Source: VRUE01 sp963716735
GTDB taxonomy: Bacteria > Actinomycetota > Thermoleophilia > Solirubrobacterales > 70-9
Assembly (NCBI GenBank): GCA_963716735.1
Contig: OY970321.1
Location: 2,728,001 to 2,792,000, forward strand
Direction: 5' to 3'
Length of the DNA: 64,000 nt
Shown here: piece after piece, positions 54,880-63,863 of the stretch
Layout: each line of letters begins with the position of its first letter
Numbering within the stretch: position 1 is the first letter of the stretch
Translations under genes and position numbers: made by a program
Notes under the pieces: generated by a model
Told to the model about the DNA's origin: nothing
The model's input: only the letters and a program-made list of their open reading frames with translations
The model's database searches: none

Positions 54880-57870
54880 ATGAGCGGGAGAGCAAGGATG
54901 CGGAGTGGCTTTGCGGTTGTGCTTTTGGCTCTCGGAATGGCTTTTGCTGCGCCATCCGCGATGGCGGACATCATCGGTCCGCAGGATCCGAATGACCCCC
55001 AGGTAGACAGTCCGTGGCAGGCCGGGACCTGCACCTCAGATGCTGGGCCCTGCAGTGTCGCCACTCCGGGTCAGTTTTTCGAAGGGGCGGCCAGTCACCC
55101 GCCAGTTGGCTTCACCCAGTTCATCGTCAACTCGGAACCAAAATTGCTTGGGCCGGCACCGATCGGCAATCTGCGCACCGTTCGCGTCGACCTTCCGGCG
55201 GGCCTCACCGTTAACCCGCAGTCTTCGGCCGAGCAGTGCGAGCTGGGTTCGGGGGAGAGCCCCAGCACTTGTCCGGCGGGCTCAAAAGTCGGTTACAGCG
55301 AAGTCACCGCGACGAACCGGGATACGGGCCTCTCGATCCCGTTCCCGCCGGTTGACGTCTTCAACATCGTGCCGAACGAGGGCGAACCGGCGCGCTTCGG
55401 CCTCAGCCTGCTCGGCAACGACATCTTCCTCGAGGCCGACGTTGCCTGGGAGAGCGACTACCACGAGTACTTCACGATTCACGTCGCCAAAGTCGAATTG
55501 CCGCCGATCCCGGCGGAACTGGCGCGAGTACGGATCAATCGGCTCGTCTTCGACGGCACGTCCGGCCCCGACGGGGCCTTCATCACTACGCCGACCACGT
55601 GCCTCGGGCCTGCTACGCCTGGAACGCCCCTCGAGCACATCTACTCGACCTATCTTCGGGCGGACGCGTACGAGGCCCCGAATATGGATCCGAACTTCCC
55701 CAATGGTTCCGCTTTCATCGAGTCGAAGATCCCGCGCAAACCGGGTGCTTTCGAAACCTCGCCGAAAGACTGTGACTCGATTCCCTTCAAACCGTCGATC
55801 ACGACCGATCCAAACACCACGCAAACCGATTCCCCCTCCGGCGCGACGGTGACTGCCGAGTTGCCGGAGGTCAAAGGCAGCGAAGGGCCCCAAGGGACGT
55901 CCCACGTTCGTAGCGCCAAAGTCACCCTGCCGGCCGGCATGGGGCTCAACCCCTCGGCAGCGAACGGGCTCGTTGCCTGCACCGACGACCAGTTCAACAA
56001 AGGCAGCAGGGGGCCGGTAGCCTGCCCAGCCGCATCGCAGATTGGCACGGTCGAGATCGACACGCCGCCCCTGCCAGATGGCTCGCTCAGCGGTCCGGTC
56101 TATGTCGGCAACCAGCTCGACCGCGACCCCGCCTCGGGCAACCTTTACCGGATCTTCGTCGTCGCCGAGTCGAGTCGTTACGACATCTCGGCCCGTCTGC
56201 TCGGCAAAGCGAGCGTCAATCCCCAGACCGGTCAGGTGACGACCACCTTCGACGACGGCGCGCTCGGCAAAGTTCCGCTCCCTGGCCTGCCCCAGGTGCC
56301 GTTCGAATCGTTCCGGATCAAACTGAACGGCGGACCGAAAGCGGTGCTGACGAGCCCGCCAACTTGCGGCCCGAACACGACCGGCACGCAGATGACGCCG
56401 TGGTCGAGCGCCTTGGGCACGGTTCCGGTGGGCCAGGACGGTGGACCATCGGCCAACTCGACGGTGCCCGCCTCCTCTGAGTTCTCACTCAGCGCTGCCC
56501 CCGGGGGCGGTCCCTGTCCGAAAACGATGGCCGAGCGGCCGTTTGCGCTCGGATTCGATGCGGGCATCAACAGCGCCAAGGCAGCCACGTTCAGCCCGCT
56601 GCACATGAACATCGCCCGCTCGGACGGCAACCAGGAGTTGAAAGGCGTCGACGTGACGCTGCCACCGGGATTGGTGGCGAAGCTGAAAGGCGTCCGCTAC
56701 TGCCCACCCGATGCGTTGGCCGCGGCGGCGGCCAACGGTGGCGCTGCGGAGAAGGCGGGGTCGAGCTGTCCCCAGTCCAGCCTGATCGGCAAAGCCGACA
56801 TCTCGGCCGGTAGCGGTCCTTCGCCGATCCAGATCAGCGGCAAGGTCTTCCTCTCAGGGCGCTACAAGGGCGCACCCCTCTCCCTGGCAGTGATCACCCC
56901 CGCCACGGCCGGGCCGTTCGATCTCGGCACGGTCGTGGTGCGGGTGGCTCTCTCGCTCGAACCGCGCACCGCGCAGGTGCACGCCGTCTCCGATCCGATC
57001 CCGCACGTCTACGGCGGCGCCACTCTCGACGTCCGCTCGGTCGCGGTCAGGCTCGATCGCGACGACTTCACGCTCAACCCGACGAACTGCTCCAAGCTGA
57101 GCTTCGACGGAGCGCTGCTCGGCGGAGGCGCCAACCCGGTCGATCCCGCCGCCTTCACCCGGACGTCCGTCTCGGCGCCCTTCGAGGCGAGCGGCTGCGA
57201 CAAGCTCGGCTTCCGCCCCAAGCTCACGCTGCGCCTGACCGGAGCGATGCGGCGTGCCAAGAACCCCCGGCTGCGCGCCGTTTTGACGCCACGGCCGGGA
57301 GACGCGAACATCGCTCGCGCCCAGACGATCCTGCCTCGCTCGCTGATCCTCGACCAGGGCAACCTGGCGAACGTCTGCACCCGCGTCCAGTTCGCTGCGA
57401 ACAACTGCCCGAAGGACTCGATCTACGGCAATGCCGTCGCGACCTCGCCGCTGCTCGACGACCCGTTGCAGGGGCCGGTCTATCTGCGTTCCTCCAACAA
57501 CACGCTTCCCGATCTCGTCCCCGACCTGCGCGGCCAGGTCGACATCGAGCTGGCCAGCCGCACCGACAGCAGCCACGGCCGCATCCGCAACACCTTCGAC
57601 ATCGTCCCCGACGTGCCGGTGACCAAGTTCGTGCTCACCCTGCGGGGCGGCAAACGGGGCCTGCTGGTCAACTCTCAGAACCAGTGCCCGCGCAAGAAGC
57701 GACAGGCGGGTAAGGGCGCGCAGGCGAGCAAGGCGCACAAGCGCAAGCAGGCGCGCGGCAAGCGGGTGATCGTGCGGTTCAAGGGCCAGAACGGCAAGAA
57801 GCGGAACATGCGGCCGCGCCTGCTGCTCTCCTGCGGCAAGAAGCACAAGGGCGCCAAGAAGAACAAATAG
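54880..57870 (+). CDS. Large secreted protein with four Cys-pair repeats and a basic tail
   Basis: A 996-residue exported protein. A signal peptide (RSGFAVVLLALGMAFAAPSAMA) precedes the mature chain. Four divergent modules follow the pattern LPxG(L/M)..NP...C...CPxxSxIG.V: near 105 (LPAGLTVNP..STCPAGSKVG), 350 (LPAGMGLNP..VACPAASQIG), 595 (LPPGLVAKL..SSCPQSSLIG) and 830 (LPRSLILDQ..NNCPKDSIYG). Several are followed by L.GPVYV/LRS-type strands. The last 55 residues are Lys/Arg-rich, suited to binding an anionic cell surface. Such proteins are abundant in Solirubrobacterales; the function is unknown. Confidence 0.8.
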   Translation: MSGRARMRSGFAVVLLALGMAFAAPSAMADIIGPQDPNDPQVDSPWQAGTCTSDAGPCSVATPGQFFEGAASHPPVGFTQFIVNSEPKLLGPAPIGNLRTVRVDLPAGLTVNPQSSAEQCELGSGESPSTCPAGSKVGYSEVTATNRDTGLSIPFPPVDVFNIVPNEGEPARFGLSLLGNDIFLEADVAWESDYHEYFTIHVAKVELPPIPAELARVRINRLVFDGTSGPDGAFITTPTTCLGPATPGTPLEHIYSTYLRADAYEAPNMDPNFPNGSAFIESKIPRKPGAFETSPKDCDSIPFKPSITTDPNTTQTDSPSGATVTAELPEVKGSEGPQGTSHVRSAKVTLPAGMGLNPSAANGLVACTDDQFNKGSRGPVACPAASQIGTVEIDTPPLPDGSLSGPVYVGNQLDRDPASGNLYRIFVVAESSRYDISARLLGKASVNPQTGQVTTTFDDGALGKVPLPGLPQVPFESFRIKLNGGPKAVLTSPPTCGPNTTGTQMTPWSSALGTVPVGQDGGPSANSTVPASSEFSLSAAPGGGPCPKTMAERPFALGFDAGINSAKAATFSPLHMNIARSDGNQELKGVDVTLPPGLVAKLKGVRYCPPDALAAAAANGGAAEKAGSSCPQSSLIGKADISAGSGPSPIQISGKVFLSGRYKGAPLSLAVITPATAGPFDLGTVVVRVALSLEPRTAQVHAVSDPIPHVYGGATLDVRSVAVRLDRDDFTLNPTNCSKLSFDGALLGGGANPVDPAAFTRTSVSAPFEASGCDKLGFRPKLTLRLTGAMRRAKNPRLRAVLTPRPGDANIARAQTILPRSLILDQGNLANVCTRVQFAANNCPKDSIYGNAVATSPLLDDPLQGPVYLRSSNNTLPDLVPDLRGQVDIELASRTDSSHGRIRNTFDIVPDVPVTKFVLTLRGGKRGLLVNSQNQCPRKKRQAGKGAQASKAHKRKQARGKRVIVRFKGQNGKKRNMRPRLLLSCGKKHKGAKKNK

Positions 57871-57882
57871 CCTCCCGCGTCG

Positions 57883-58905
57883 GTGCGCCCGACGCTTTCG
57901 GTCCTGATCGTCGCTTGGAACAGCCGCGAGGAGCTGGCGCGGACGCTGCCTGCGCTGTTGCCCGAGCTCGAGGACGCGGACGAGTTGATCGTCGTCGACA
58001 ACGACTCCAGTGACAGCACCGCGGACGCGGCGGCCTTGTTGGCGCCCACCGCAAAGGTCGTCCAGACCGGCCGCAACGCCGGCTTTGCAGCCGGCTGCAA
58101 CGAGGGGGCCGTGCAGGCGCGGGGCGACCTTCTCGTCGTGCTCAACCCCGATGCGGCACCACGGCCCGGATTCGGCGAGGCGATCCGGCGTCCCTGGCTC
58201 GAGGATCGCGGCTGGGCCGCTTGGCAGGCGCTTATCGCCGACGGTGACGGTGAGACGATCAACTCCGCCGGCAATCCGGTCCACTTCACCGGCATCGTCT
58301 GGGCCGGCGGTCACGGCGACCCGATCGCAACAGCGCCTCCGGCCGGGGAGGTTTCGGCCCTCTCCGGCGCCTGCCTGGCAATTCCCCGCGCCACCTGGGA
58401 GGAGGTCGGTGGCTTCCCCGATCGCTTCTTCCTCTACCACGAGGACGTCGACCTCTCACTGCGGCTGCGGTTGGCGGGGGGAGCCCTCGGCATCGAACCG
58501 GCGGCGGTCGTCGACCACGACTACGAGTTCGGCGCCCGCGAGCACAAGTGGCGCTGGCTCGAGCGCAACCGCTGGGCCTTCCTCATCCGTGTCTATCCCG
58601 CGAGCCTCCTCCTCCTGCTGGCGCCGGCGCTGCTCCTCACCGAGCTGGCGCTGATCCCAGCCTCGATCGCCGCAGGTTGGGGCAAGCAGAAATTTGCCGC
58701 CATGGGAGAAGTGATCCGCTGGCTACCCCGCCTGCTGCACGAGCGCCGCCAGATACAGGCCACGCGCACCGTCACCACCGCCGAGTTCGCCACCTTCTTA
58801 ACCCCGGACCTCGACTCGCCCTTCATTCCAGCCATCGCCCGCTCGCTCCCGGCCCGCCTTTTTCTACGCAGCTACTGGGGTGCGGCCCGTCGGCTCTTGC
58901 GCTAA
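57883..58905 (+). CDS. Family 2 glycosyltransferase (rhamnosyltransferase-like)
   Basis: A 340-residue GT-A glycosyltransferase. It begins SVLIVAWNSREELARTLPAL, with the nucleotide-sugar Asp in LIVVDNDSSDST, the DxD-type LVVLNPDAAPRP, GACLAIPRATWEEVGGFPDRFFLYHEDVDLSLRLR and a C-terminal hydrophobic segment (ASLLLLLAPALLLTELALIP) that ties it to the membrane. It is similar to cell-wall rhamnosyl or galactofuranosyl transferases; the acceptor is unknown. The stop codon lies in the arm of hairpin family A copy 3. Confidence 0.88.
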   Translation: MRPTLSVLIVAWNSREELARTLPALLPELEDADELIVVDNDSSDSTADAAALLAPTAKVVQTGRNAGFAAGCNEGAVQARGDLLVVLNPDAAPRPGFGEAIRRPWLEDRGWAAWQALIADGDGETINSAGNPVHFTGIVWAGGHGDPIATAPPAGEVSALSGACLAIPRATWEEVGGFPDRFFLYHEDVDLSLRLRLAGGALGIEPAAVVDHDYEFGAREHKWRWLERNRWAFLIRVYPASLLLLLAPALLLTELALIPASIAAGWGKQKFAAMGEVIRWLPRLLHERRQIQATRTVTTAEFATFLTPDLDSPFIPAIARSLPARLFLRSYWGAARRLLR

Positions 58906-59018
58906 GACCTATCCCGGTAGGGATGGAACGTCTTGTACTTTTTCGTTGATGCCTTGGGTGGCAGCCAACCGCAATTCACCGAAAAAGTTAAGTGGAATCC
59001 CTGCCGGGATAGGTCTTA
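58903..59018. repeat. Family A intergenic hairpin element, copy 3 (inverted)
   Basis: Arms 58903-58923 and 58998-59018 (21 bp, one mismatch) enclose 74 nt. In reverse orientation the interior starts CCACTTAACTTTTTCGG and ends CGAAAAAGTACAAGACG, matching copy 2. The TAA stops of both convergent neighbours lie at the outer ends of the arms. Arm sequences are related only in part to copy 2 (shared CCGGTAGGG), yet pairing is kept. Confidence 0.85.
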
Positions 59019-59723
59019 CTCGGCAGGCGTCCCGGTCGGCCGGATCAGGATCTCGTTGATGTCCACGTTGCCCGGCTGCTCGAGCGCGTAGATCACGGCG
59101 CGGGCGACGTCGTCGTCCTGCAGCACCCACTTGCCGGGCCGGTTGTCGAAGAACGGCGTGTCGACCATGCCCGGCTCGATCAGGGTCACCTTGATCGCGT
59201 GGTTCTCGTGCATCTGGCGCAGCTCGCCCAGCAGCGACTCGCCGATCGCGGTCGCCGCCCACTTGGTCGCCGAGTAGAGCGAGCCGGGCAGCGCCTGGCG
59301 ACCGGCGACCGAGCTGGTCACCAGGAAGTGGCCATCGCCCCGCTCGAGCAGGTGGGGGAGGGTGGCCCGGATCGTCAGTGCCACGCCGTAGACGTTGGTC
59401 AGGACCATCGAGCGCCAGTGCTCGGGGGACTCCTCGAGGAAGCCCCGCGTGGCGCCGAAGCCGGCGTTGGCGAAGACGACGTCGATTCGGCCGAAGGTGT
59501 CGAGAGCGGTCGCGGTCATCGCCTCGACCTGGTCCCACTCGGTGACGTCGCAGCGCACGGCGATCGCCCGCTCGGCGCCGCCAAGCTCCTCGACAAGCTC
59601 TTCGAGTGGCTCCACCCGTCGCGCGGCGAGCACCAGCCTGTGCGTTTTCGCCGCTGCACGGGCGGTGGCGGCGCCGATCCCGCTGGAAGCTCCGGTGATG
59701 AGCAGCACTGGGCCATCGCTCAT
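59016..59723 (-). CDS. SDR family oxidoreductase
   Basis: A 235-residue classical short-chain dehydrogenase: cofactor motif LLITGASSGIGAATARAAA, VFANAGFGA, catalytic Ser in VTSSVAGRQALPGS, and YSATKWAA with Tyr and Lys. The substrate is unknown. The ATG at 59723 is preferred to an upstream in-frame start at 59762 because the fold starts there. It is divergent from ccmE. Confidence 0.88.
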   Translation of the reverse strand: MSDGPVLLITGASSGIGAATARAAAKTHRLVLAARRVEPLEELVEELGGAERAIAVRCDVTEWDQVEAMTATALDTFGRIDVVFANAGFGATRGFLEESPEHWRSMVLTNVYGVALTIRATLPHLLERGDGHFLVTSSVAGRQALPGSLYSATKWAATAIGESLLGELRQMHENHAIKVTLIEPGMVDTPFFDNRPGKWVLQDDDVARAVIYALEQPGNVDINEILIRPTGTPAE

Positions 59724-59771
59724 GAGCCTGATTCTCTCAGCTTCGGCTCGTCGCTCCCCCACCCACCTTGC

Positions 59772-59777
59772 GATAAT
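59772..59777 (+). promoter_or_regulatory. Candidate -10 box of ccmE
   Basis: GATAAT, 8 nt before GTG 59786; no ribosome site. Confidence 0.4.
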
Positions 59778-59785
59778 CCCCGTTC

Positions 59786-60187
59786 GTGGATCCCAGCCGC
59801 AAGCGAAAGATCCGGCTCGTGGTCGCGCTCAGCGTCGCCGTCATGCTGTCCGTTGCGCTCGTCTACACGTCCTTCAGCGCGTCCTCGGAGGCGAAGGAGC
59901 CTTCACAGCTGATCGGCGTCAGCTCGGGCGGCAGCTACGAGCTGACCGGGAGGGTGGTCAAGGGCTCTGTCCAGCATCAGGGGGAGGGGATCAGCTTCCG
60001 CGTTGCCGACCGCGAAGACGCCAGCCAGAGCATCCCCGTCACCTACACCGGGACCATCCCCGATCCCTTCCGCGGTGGCCGTGAGATCGTCCTCGCGGGC
60101 ACGATGGATCGCGGCGTCTTCGTCGGTGAACGCGACACCTTGGTCACCAAGTGCCCGTCGAAGTTCACCACCAGCTCTGACGAATGA
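59786..60187 (+). CDS. ccmE: Heme chaperone CcmE, Cys variant
   Basis: A 133-residue membrane-anchored OB-fold protein that receives heme and hands it to the CcmF lyase. An N-terminal anchor (RLVVALSVAVMLSVALVYTSF) is followed by YELTGRVVKGSVQHQGEGISFRVAD and IPVTYTGTIPDPFRGGREIVLAG. The heme-attaching His of classical CcmE is absent. Instead Cys123 occurs in LVTKCPSKF, the CxxxY-type motif of archaeal and some bacterial CcmE, with Phe127 in place of Tyr. It overlaps ccmF by 4 nt. Confidence 0.88.
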   Translation: MDPSRKRKIRLVVALSVAVMLSVALVYTSFSASSEAKEPSQLIGVSSGGSYELTGRVVKGSVQHQGEGISFRVADREDASQSIPVTYTGTIPDPFRGGREIVLAGTMDRGVFVGERDTLVTKCPSKFTTSSDE

Positions 60188-62544
60188 CGGCTGGCCTCGG
60201 CAGCGCCGCGCTGGCGCTTGCCTTTCTCACCGCGATCTTCGCCGCGGCCGCGGCACTCGTCGGTCGCGACGGCAATCGGCGCTGGGTCGACATCTCACGA
60301 CGTGCCGTCTACGCCCTCTTCGTGCTGCTCACCTTCTGTGTGGTGGTGATCGAGATCGCCTTCGCCGGCGACGATTTCTCCTTCAACATCGTCCAGCAGC
60401 ACTCCTCGATCGAGACCCCGACCTTCTACAAGCTGGCGGCGATGTGGTCGAGCCAGGAGGGTTCGCTGCTGCTCTGGGCCTGGGTGCTCTCGATCGCCGC
60501 TTCGCTGGCGCTGTACGCGACCCGCAACAGGCTGCGCGAGATCGTCCCCTACGCAACCGCGGTGATGGCGGCCATCGCCGCCTTCTTCACCGGGCTGATG
60601 CTGTTCGCCGGCGGGGTCAACCCGTTTGCCGAGCTGAGCCCGGTCCCGGTCGACGGGATCGGGCTCAACCCGCTGTTGCAGCACCCGAGCATGATGATCC
60701 ACCCGCCGATGCTCTACTCGGGGTACGTCGCCTTCACGATCCCCTTTGCCTTCGCGATCGGCGCCCTGGTCACCCGTCGCCTCGACGCCGCCTGGATCCG
60801 CTCGACCCGCCGCTTCGCCCTGATCGCCTGGGCCTTCCTCGGCTTCGGGCTGCTGCTCGGCGCCCGTTGGTCCTACACCGAGCTCGGCTGGGGCGGGTAC
60901 TGGGCTTGGGACCCGGTCGAGAACGCGGCGCTGATGCCGTGGCTGATGGGGACCGCGTTCCTGCACTCGATCATGGTCCAGGAGAAGCGCGGGATGCTGA
61001 AAGTCTGGAATGCCTGCCTGATCGTCGCCACGTTCTCGCTGGCGCTGCTCGGCACCTTCCTCGTCCGCTCCGGCGTCCTGCAATCGATCCACGCCTTCGG
61101 CGACAGCACCGTCGGCCCCTACATCCTCGGTCTGATCGCGGTCGTCCTGGTCGGCTCGACCGCGCTGATCGTCTCCCGCCTCGACGACCTGCGCTCGGAG
61201 AAGCGCATCGACTCGCTCGCCTCGCGCGAGTCCGTCTTCCTGGTCAACAACCTGCTGCTGGTGGCGCTCGTCGTGGCGATCTTCTGGGGAACCTTCTTCC
61301 CCCTGATTTCGGAGCTGTTTACGGGTGACAAGTCGTCCTTGGCCGCGCCGTGGTTCGACCGCTATACGACCCCGCTGGCGATCGTGCTCGTGCTCTTCAC
61401 CGGGATCGGGCCGCTGCTCGCCTGGCGGCGGATCAGCTGGGACTCGGCGAAGCGCGTCTTCCTCGTCCCGGCGATCGTCGGCGTCGTCGCCGGCCTCGCG
61501 CTCGCGTTGTTCACCGATGCCGCCGGCAGGCCCTTGGCCCTCATCTTTTTCTCCTTCGCCGCCTTCGCCCTGACCGGGCTGGCGCAGGAGTTCTGGCGCG
61601 GCGCTTCGGCGCGGCGCTCGCTGAGCGGCGGCTCGATGCCCGCGGCGCTCGTCGGTGTCGTCGCGCGTAACCGTCGCCGCTACGGCGGCTACATCGTCCA
61701 CGCAGGCATCGCCGTGCTGCTGATCGGCATCGCCGCCTCCTCCAGCTTCCAGACCAACCGCGACGTGCGGCTGCGGCCCGGGCAGAGCGCTGTCGTCGAC
61801 GGCCGCACGGTGACCTACGTGCGACCGACGGCGAGCGTCGACCGCCTTGCCTTCACCGCGGGCGCCGTTCTGCGGGTGCGGGAGGAGGGTGGGGAGAGCT
61901 TCACCCTGCATCCGACCCGTCGCTTCTACCGGCCGACCGGGGGGGGAGGGGCCACGATAGGCGGTTACTTCGGTGGCGAATCCGACAGCGAGATCGGCTT
62001 GAAGGCTGGGCTCGGCAGCGACTTCTGGACCGCCGTCCAGCCGGGCATCCTCGGCGTACAGCGCCGCGCCAGGGCCGCCGACAAAGGCTTCGAAGCGTGC
62101 GTGTCGGGGGGACCGGGCACGCCGCCCCAGTGTCGAGCGGTGTCGGCGCTGATGCGCGCGGCGGCGGCCAACCCGCGCCTGCGGCCCGCGGCGCTTACCC
62201 AGATCGAAGTGCTTCAGGAGGCCACCGCGAGGCGGATCGCCGCGGGCTACCTGGCCGAAACCGCGCCCGCCACCTTCCGTGTCATCGTCGACCCGCTTGT
62301 CACCTGGATCTGGATCGGTGGGTTGATCTCACTGGCCGGGGCACTGATCGCGATCTGGCCGGCCCGCCGGGCGCGCCTCCGGCCGGTTGCCGACACCGAG
62401 CTCGAGGCGCTGAAGGAAGCCAAGTACCGCGAGATCCGCGATGCCGAACTCGACCACGCGGCGGGCAAGCTCTCCGACGAGGACTTCGCCATTCTCGACG
62501 CCGAGCTGCGCAAGGAGGCAGTAGAGATCCTCGACCGCGCATAA
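60184..62544 (+). CDS. ccmF: Heme lyase CcmF with a CcmI-like C-terminal helix
   Basis: A 786-residue polytopic protein with about 14-15 membrane helices that ligates heme to apocytochrome c. The WWD domain is ELGWGGYWAWDPVENAALMPWL near residue 235; conserved His are in LLQHPSMMIHPPMLY and FLHSIMVQEKR, with a large periplasmic loop near 530-690. After the last helix, ELEALKEAKYREIRDAELDHAAGKLSDEDFAILDAELRKEA resembles the start of CcmI or the C-terminal part of CcmH proteins. That suggests a small fusion. Confidence 0.93.
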   Translation: MTAGLGSAALALAFLTAIFAAAAALVGRDGNRRWVDISRRAVYALFVLLTFCVVVIEIAFAGDDFSFNIVQQHSSIETPTFYKLAAMWSSQEGSLLLWAWVLSIAASLALYATRNRLREIVPYATAVMAAIAAFFTGLMLFAGGVNPFAELSPVPVDGIGLNPLLQHPSMMIHPPMLYSGYVAFTIPFAFAIGALVTRRLDAAWIRSTRRFALIAWAFLGFGLLLGARWSYTELGWGGYWAWDPVENAALMPWLMGTAFLHSIMVQEKRGMLKVWNACLIVATFSLALLGTFLVRSGVLQSIHAFGDSTVGPYILGLIAVVLVGSTALIVSRLDDLRSEKRIDSLASRESVFLVNNLLLVALVVAIFWGTFFPLISELFTGDKSSLAAPWFDRYTTPLAIVLVLFTGIGPLLAWRRISWDSAKRVFLVPAIVGVVAGLALALFTDAAGRPLALIFFSFAAFALTGLAQEFWRGASARRSLSGGSMPAALVGVVARNRRRYGGYIVHAGIAVLLIGIAASSSFQTNRDVRLRPGQSAVVDGRTVTYVRPTASVDRLAFTAGAVLRVREEGGESFTLHPTRRFYRPTGGGGATIGGYFGGESDSEIGLKAGLGSDFWTAVQPGILGVQRRARAADKGFEACVSGGPGTPPQCRAVSALMRAAAANPRLRPAALTQIEVLQEATARRIAAGYLAETAPATFRVIVDPLVTWIWIGGLISLAGALIAIWPARRARLRPVADTELEALKEAKYREIRDAELDHAAGKLSDEDFAILDAELRKEAVEILDRA

Positions 62545-62557
62545 GCTGGCGGCAGCG

Positions 62558-63859
62558 ATGGGTGGACGGGAGAAGGAGCAGGATGACGGGCTTGGGCGGT
62601 GGATCGCCCTGGCCACCGGAGCGGCCGGCCTGGTCGCCTACCTCTACTTCCTCGGCGGAGTGGTCACCTGGCTTCGACTGGCGACGGCACGGCTGTCGGG
62701 AGACGGGGGCATCGTCGCTACCGACAGCAAGCGACTACTTGCCGTCGGCGCCCGGGTCGCGGTATTTGAGCTTCTGCTCCTCTTCATGATCAGCGCCATC
62801 GTGATCGCCCTTGTCGGCTTCGCGATTCGACGCCGCGGGGGATTGCCGGTGCGATCGCTCAGGGACATCGATGACCTGACGGAGGGCTGGTCGAATCTCT
62901 GGACCCTGGGCGGGATGATCGTTCCGACGATCGCCCTGTTGTCGATCGTCATCGGTCTGAGCGCCGAGCCGCCGGTGGTCAGGGTGGGTCTTCTGATCCT
63001 GGGTCTGTCGATTGGGTTGTTGGTCGGCTTGGCGATGATCTTCGGCGACCCGCCCAAGGGCAAGGAGCTGTGCTCTGACGATGCCGACGAAGACTGGAGT
63101 CCGCCGTGGCGCCGTCAGATCGTCGAGCTCGGCCGGCTCATTCGCGGCGAAAGGGGCGAGGAGGCGGCGAAGAGGGCCGAGAAGATGAACGGGACAGACG
63201 ACGCCGAGAAGCAGAAGGCGATCAAGGAGGCGGAGGAGAGGGCGAGCTATGGCATCAGGTGGATCCAGAGGGCCGCCGCCCTGCTCTTCGTCCTCACGTG
63301 CGGCGTTGCGGTTGCCCTCGTCCCCCTGCTGCAGGGAACGATGCTGCTGGCCGGCGTCGCCGTGATCTACGCCGGTCCGTTTGTCACCTGGCCGCGGTCG
63401 AGCGGGTTGCAGGAGCTGACGCACGAGCTGCTGCGCTCGAGCGGCGTGTGGTTGGGGATCGCCGCCGCGACGGCAGTCGCCCTGGCCTGGGTCGCAACCC
63501 CGCCGGTCGCCTACCAACGGGCGACGTTGCTGATCGACGGGCAGTCGGCATCCTTTCCCGGCGCCTACCTCGACCGCGCCGCCGACGGGACCTACCTGGG
63601 GCGATGCACTTCAGATCCGCTCCCCCCGGCACGTGGCGATGGAGCGCCGAGCTCGACCAGAGCCCGGATCGAATTCGTTGCGGAGAGTGCGCAGCAGGGG
63701 GCCTATCTGGGCGGCCGGAGCTATCAGTTCGATCCCGGTGGGAGGCCGTCGCTGCTACAGGCTGCCTCGGCGGCCCTCGGCGGTCCGGGTGCGGCCCGGG
63801 AATCGGCGCCGCTGCATCACGCGCTGCGCGGCCGGCCCGACGGCGTCTGTGGACAGTGA
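62558..63859 (+). CDS. Multi-helix membrane protein of unknown function
   Basis: A 433-residue protein with about six to seven helices: near 18-38, 65-90, 115-150 and 240-310. A cytoplasmic, strongly charged helical insert lies around 180-235 (LGRLIRGERGEEAAKRAEKM). A C-terminal extracytoplasmic part of about 110 residues contains two Cys (LGRCTSDPL and the final GVCGQ). No family is recognised. It follows ccmF after 13 nt and may be co-transcribed. It is convergent with secG. Confidence 0.65.
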   Translation: MGGREKEQDDGLGRWIALATGAAGLVAYLYFLGGVVTWLRLATARLSGDGGIVATDSKRLLAVGARVAVFELLLLFMISAIVIALVGFAIRRRGGLPVRSLRDIDDLTEGWSNLWTLGGMIVPTIALLSIVIGLSAEPPVVRVGLLILGLSIGLLVGLAMIFGDPPKGKELCSDDADEDWSPPWRRQIVELGRLIRGERGEEAAKRAEKMNGTDDAEKQKAIKEAEERASYGIRWIQRAAALLFVLTCGVAVALVPLLQGTMLLAGVAVIYAGPFVTWPRSSGLQELTHELLRSSGVWLGIAAATAVALAWVATPPVAYQRATLLIDGQSASFPGAYLDRAADGTYLGRCTSDPLPPARGDGAPSSTRARIEFVAESAQQGAYLGGRSYQFDPGGRPSLLQAASAALGGPGAARESAPLHHALRGRPDGVCGQ

Positions 63860-63863
63860 ACCT

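Noticed and set aside
60295..61911. A 538-codon open frame antisense to ccmF
   Set aside because: Highly charged composition with no motif; the sense strand has the WWD domain and membrane helices.
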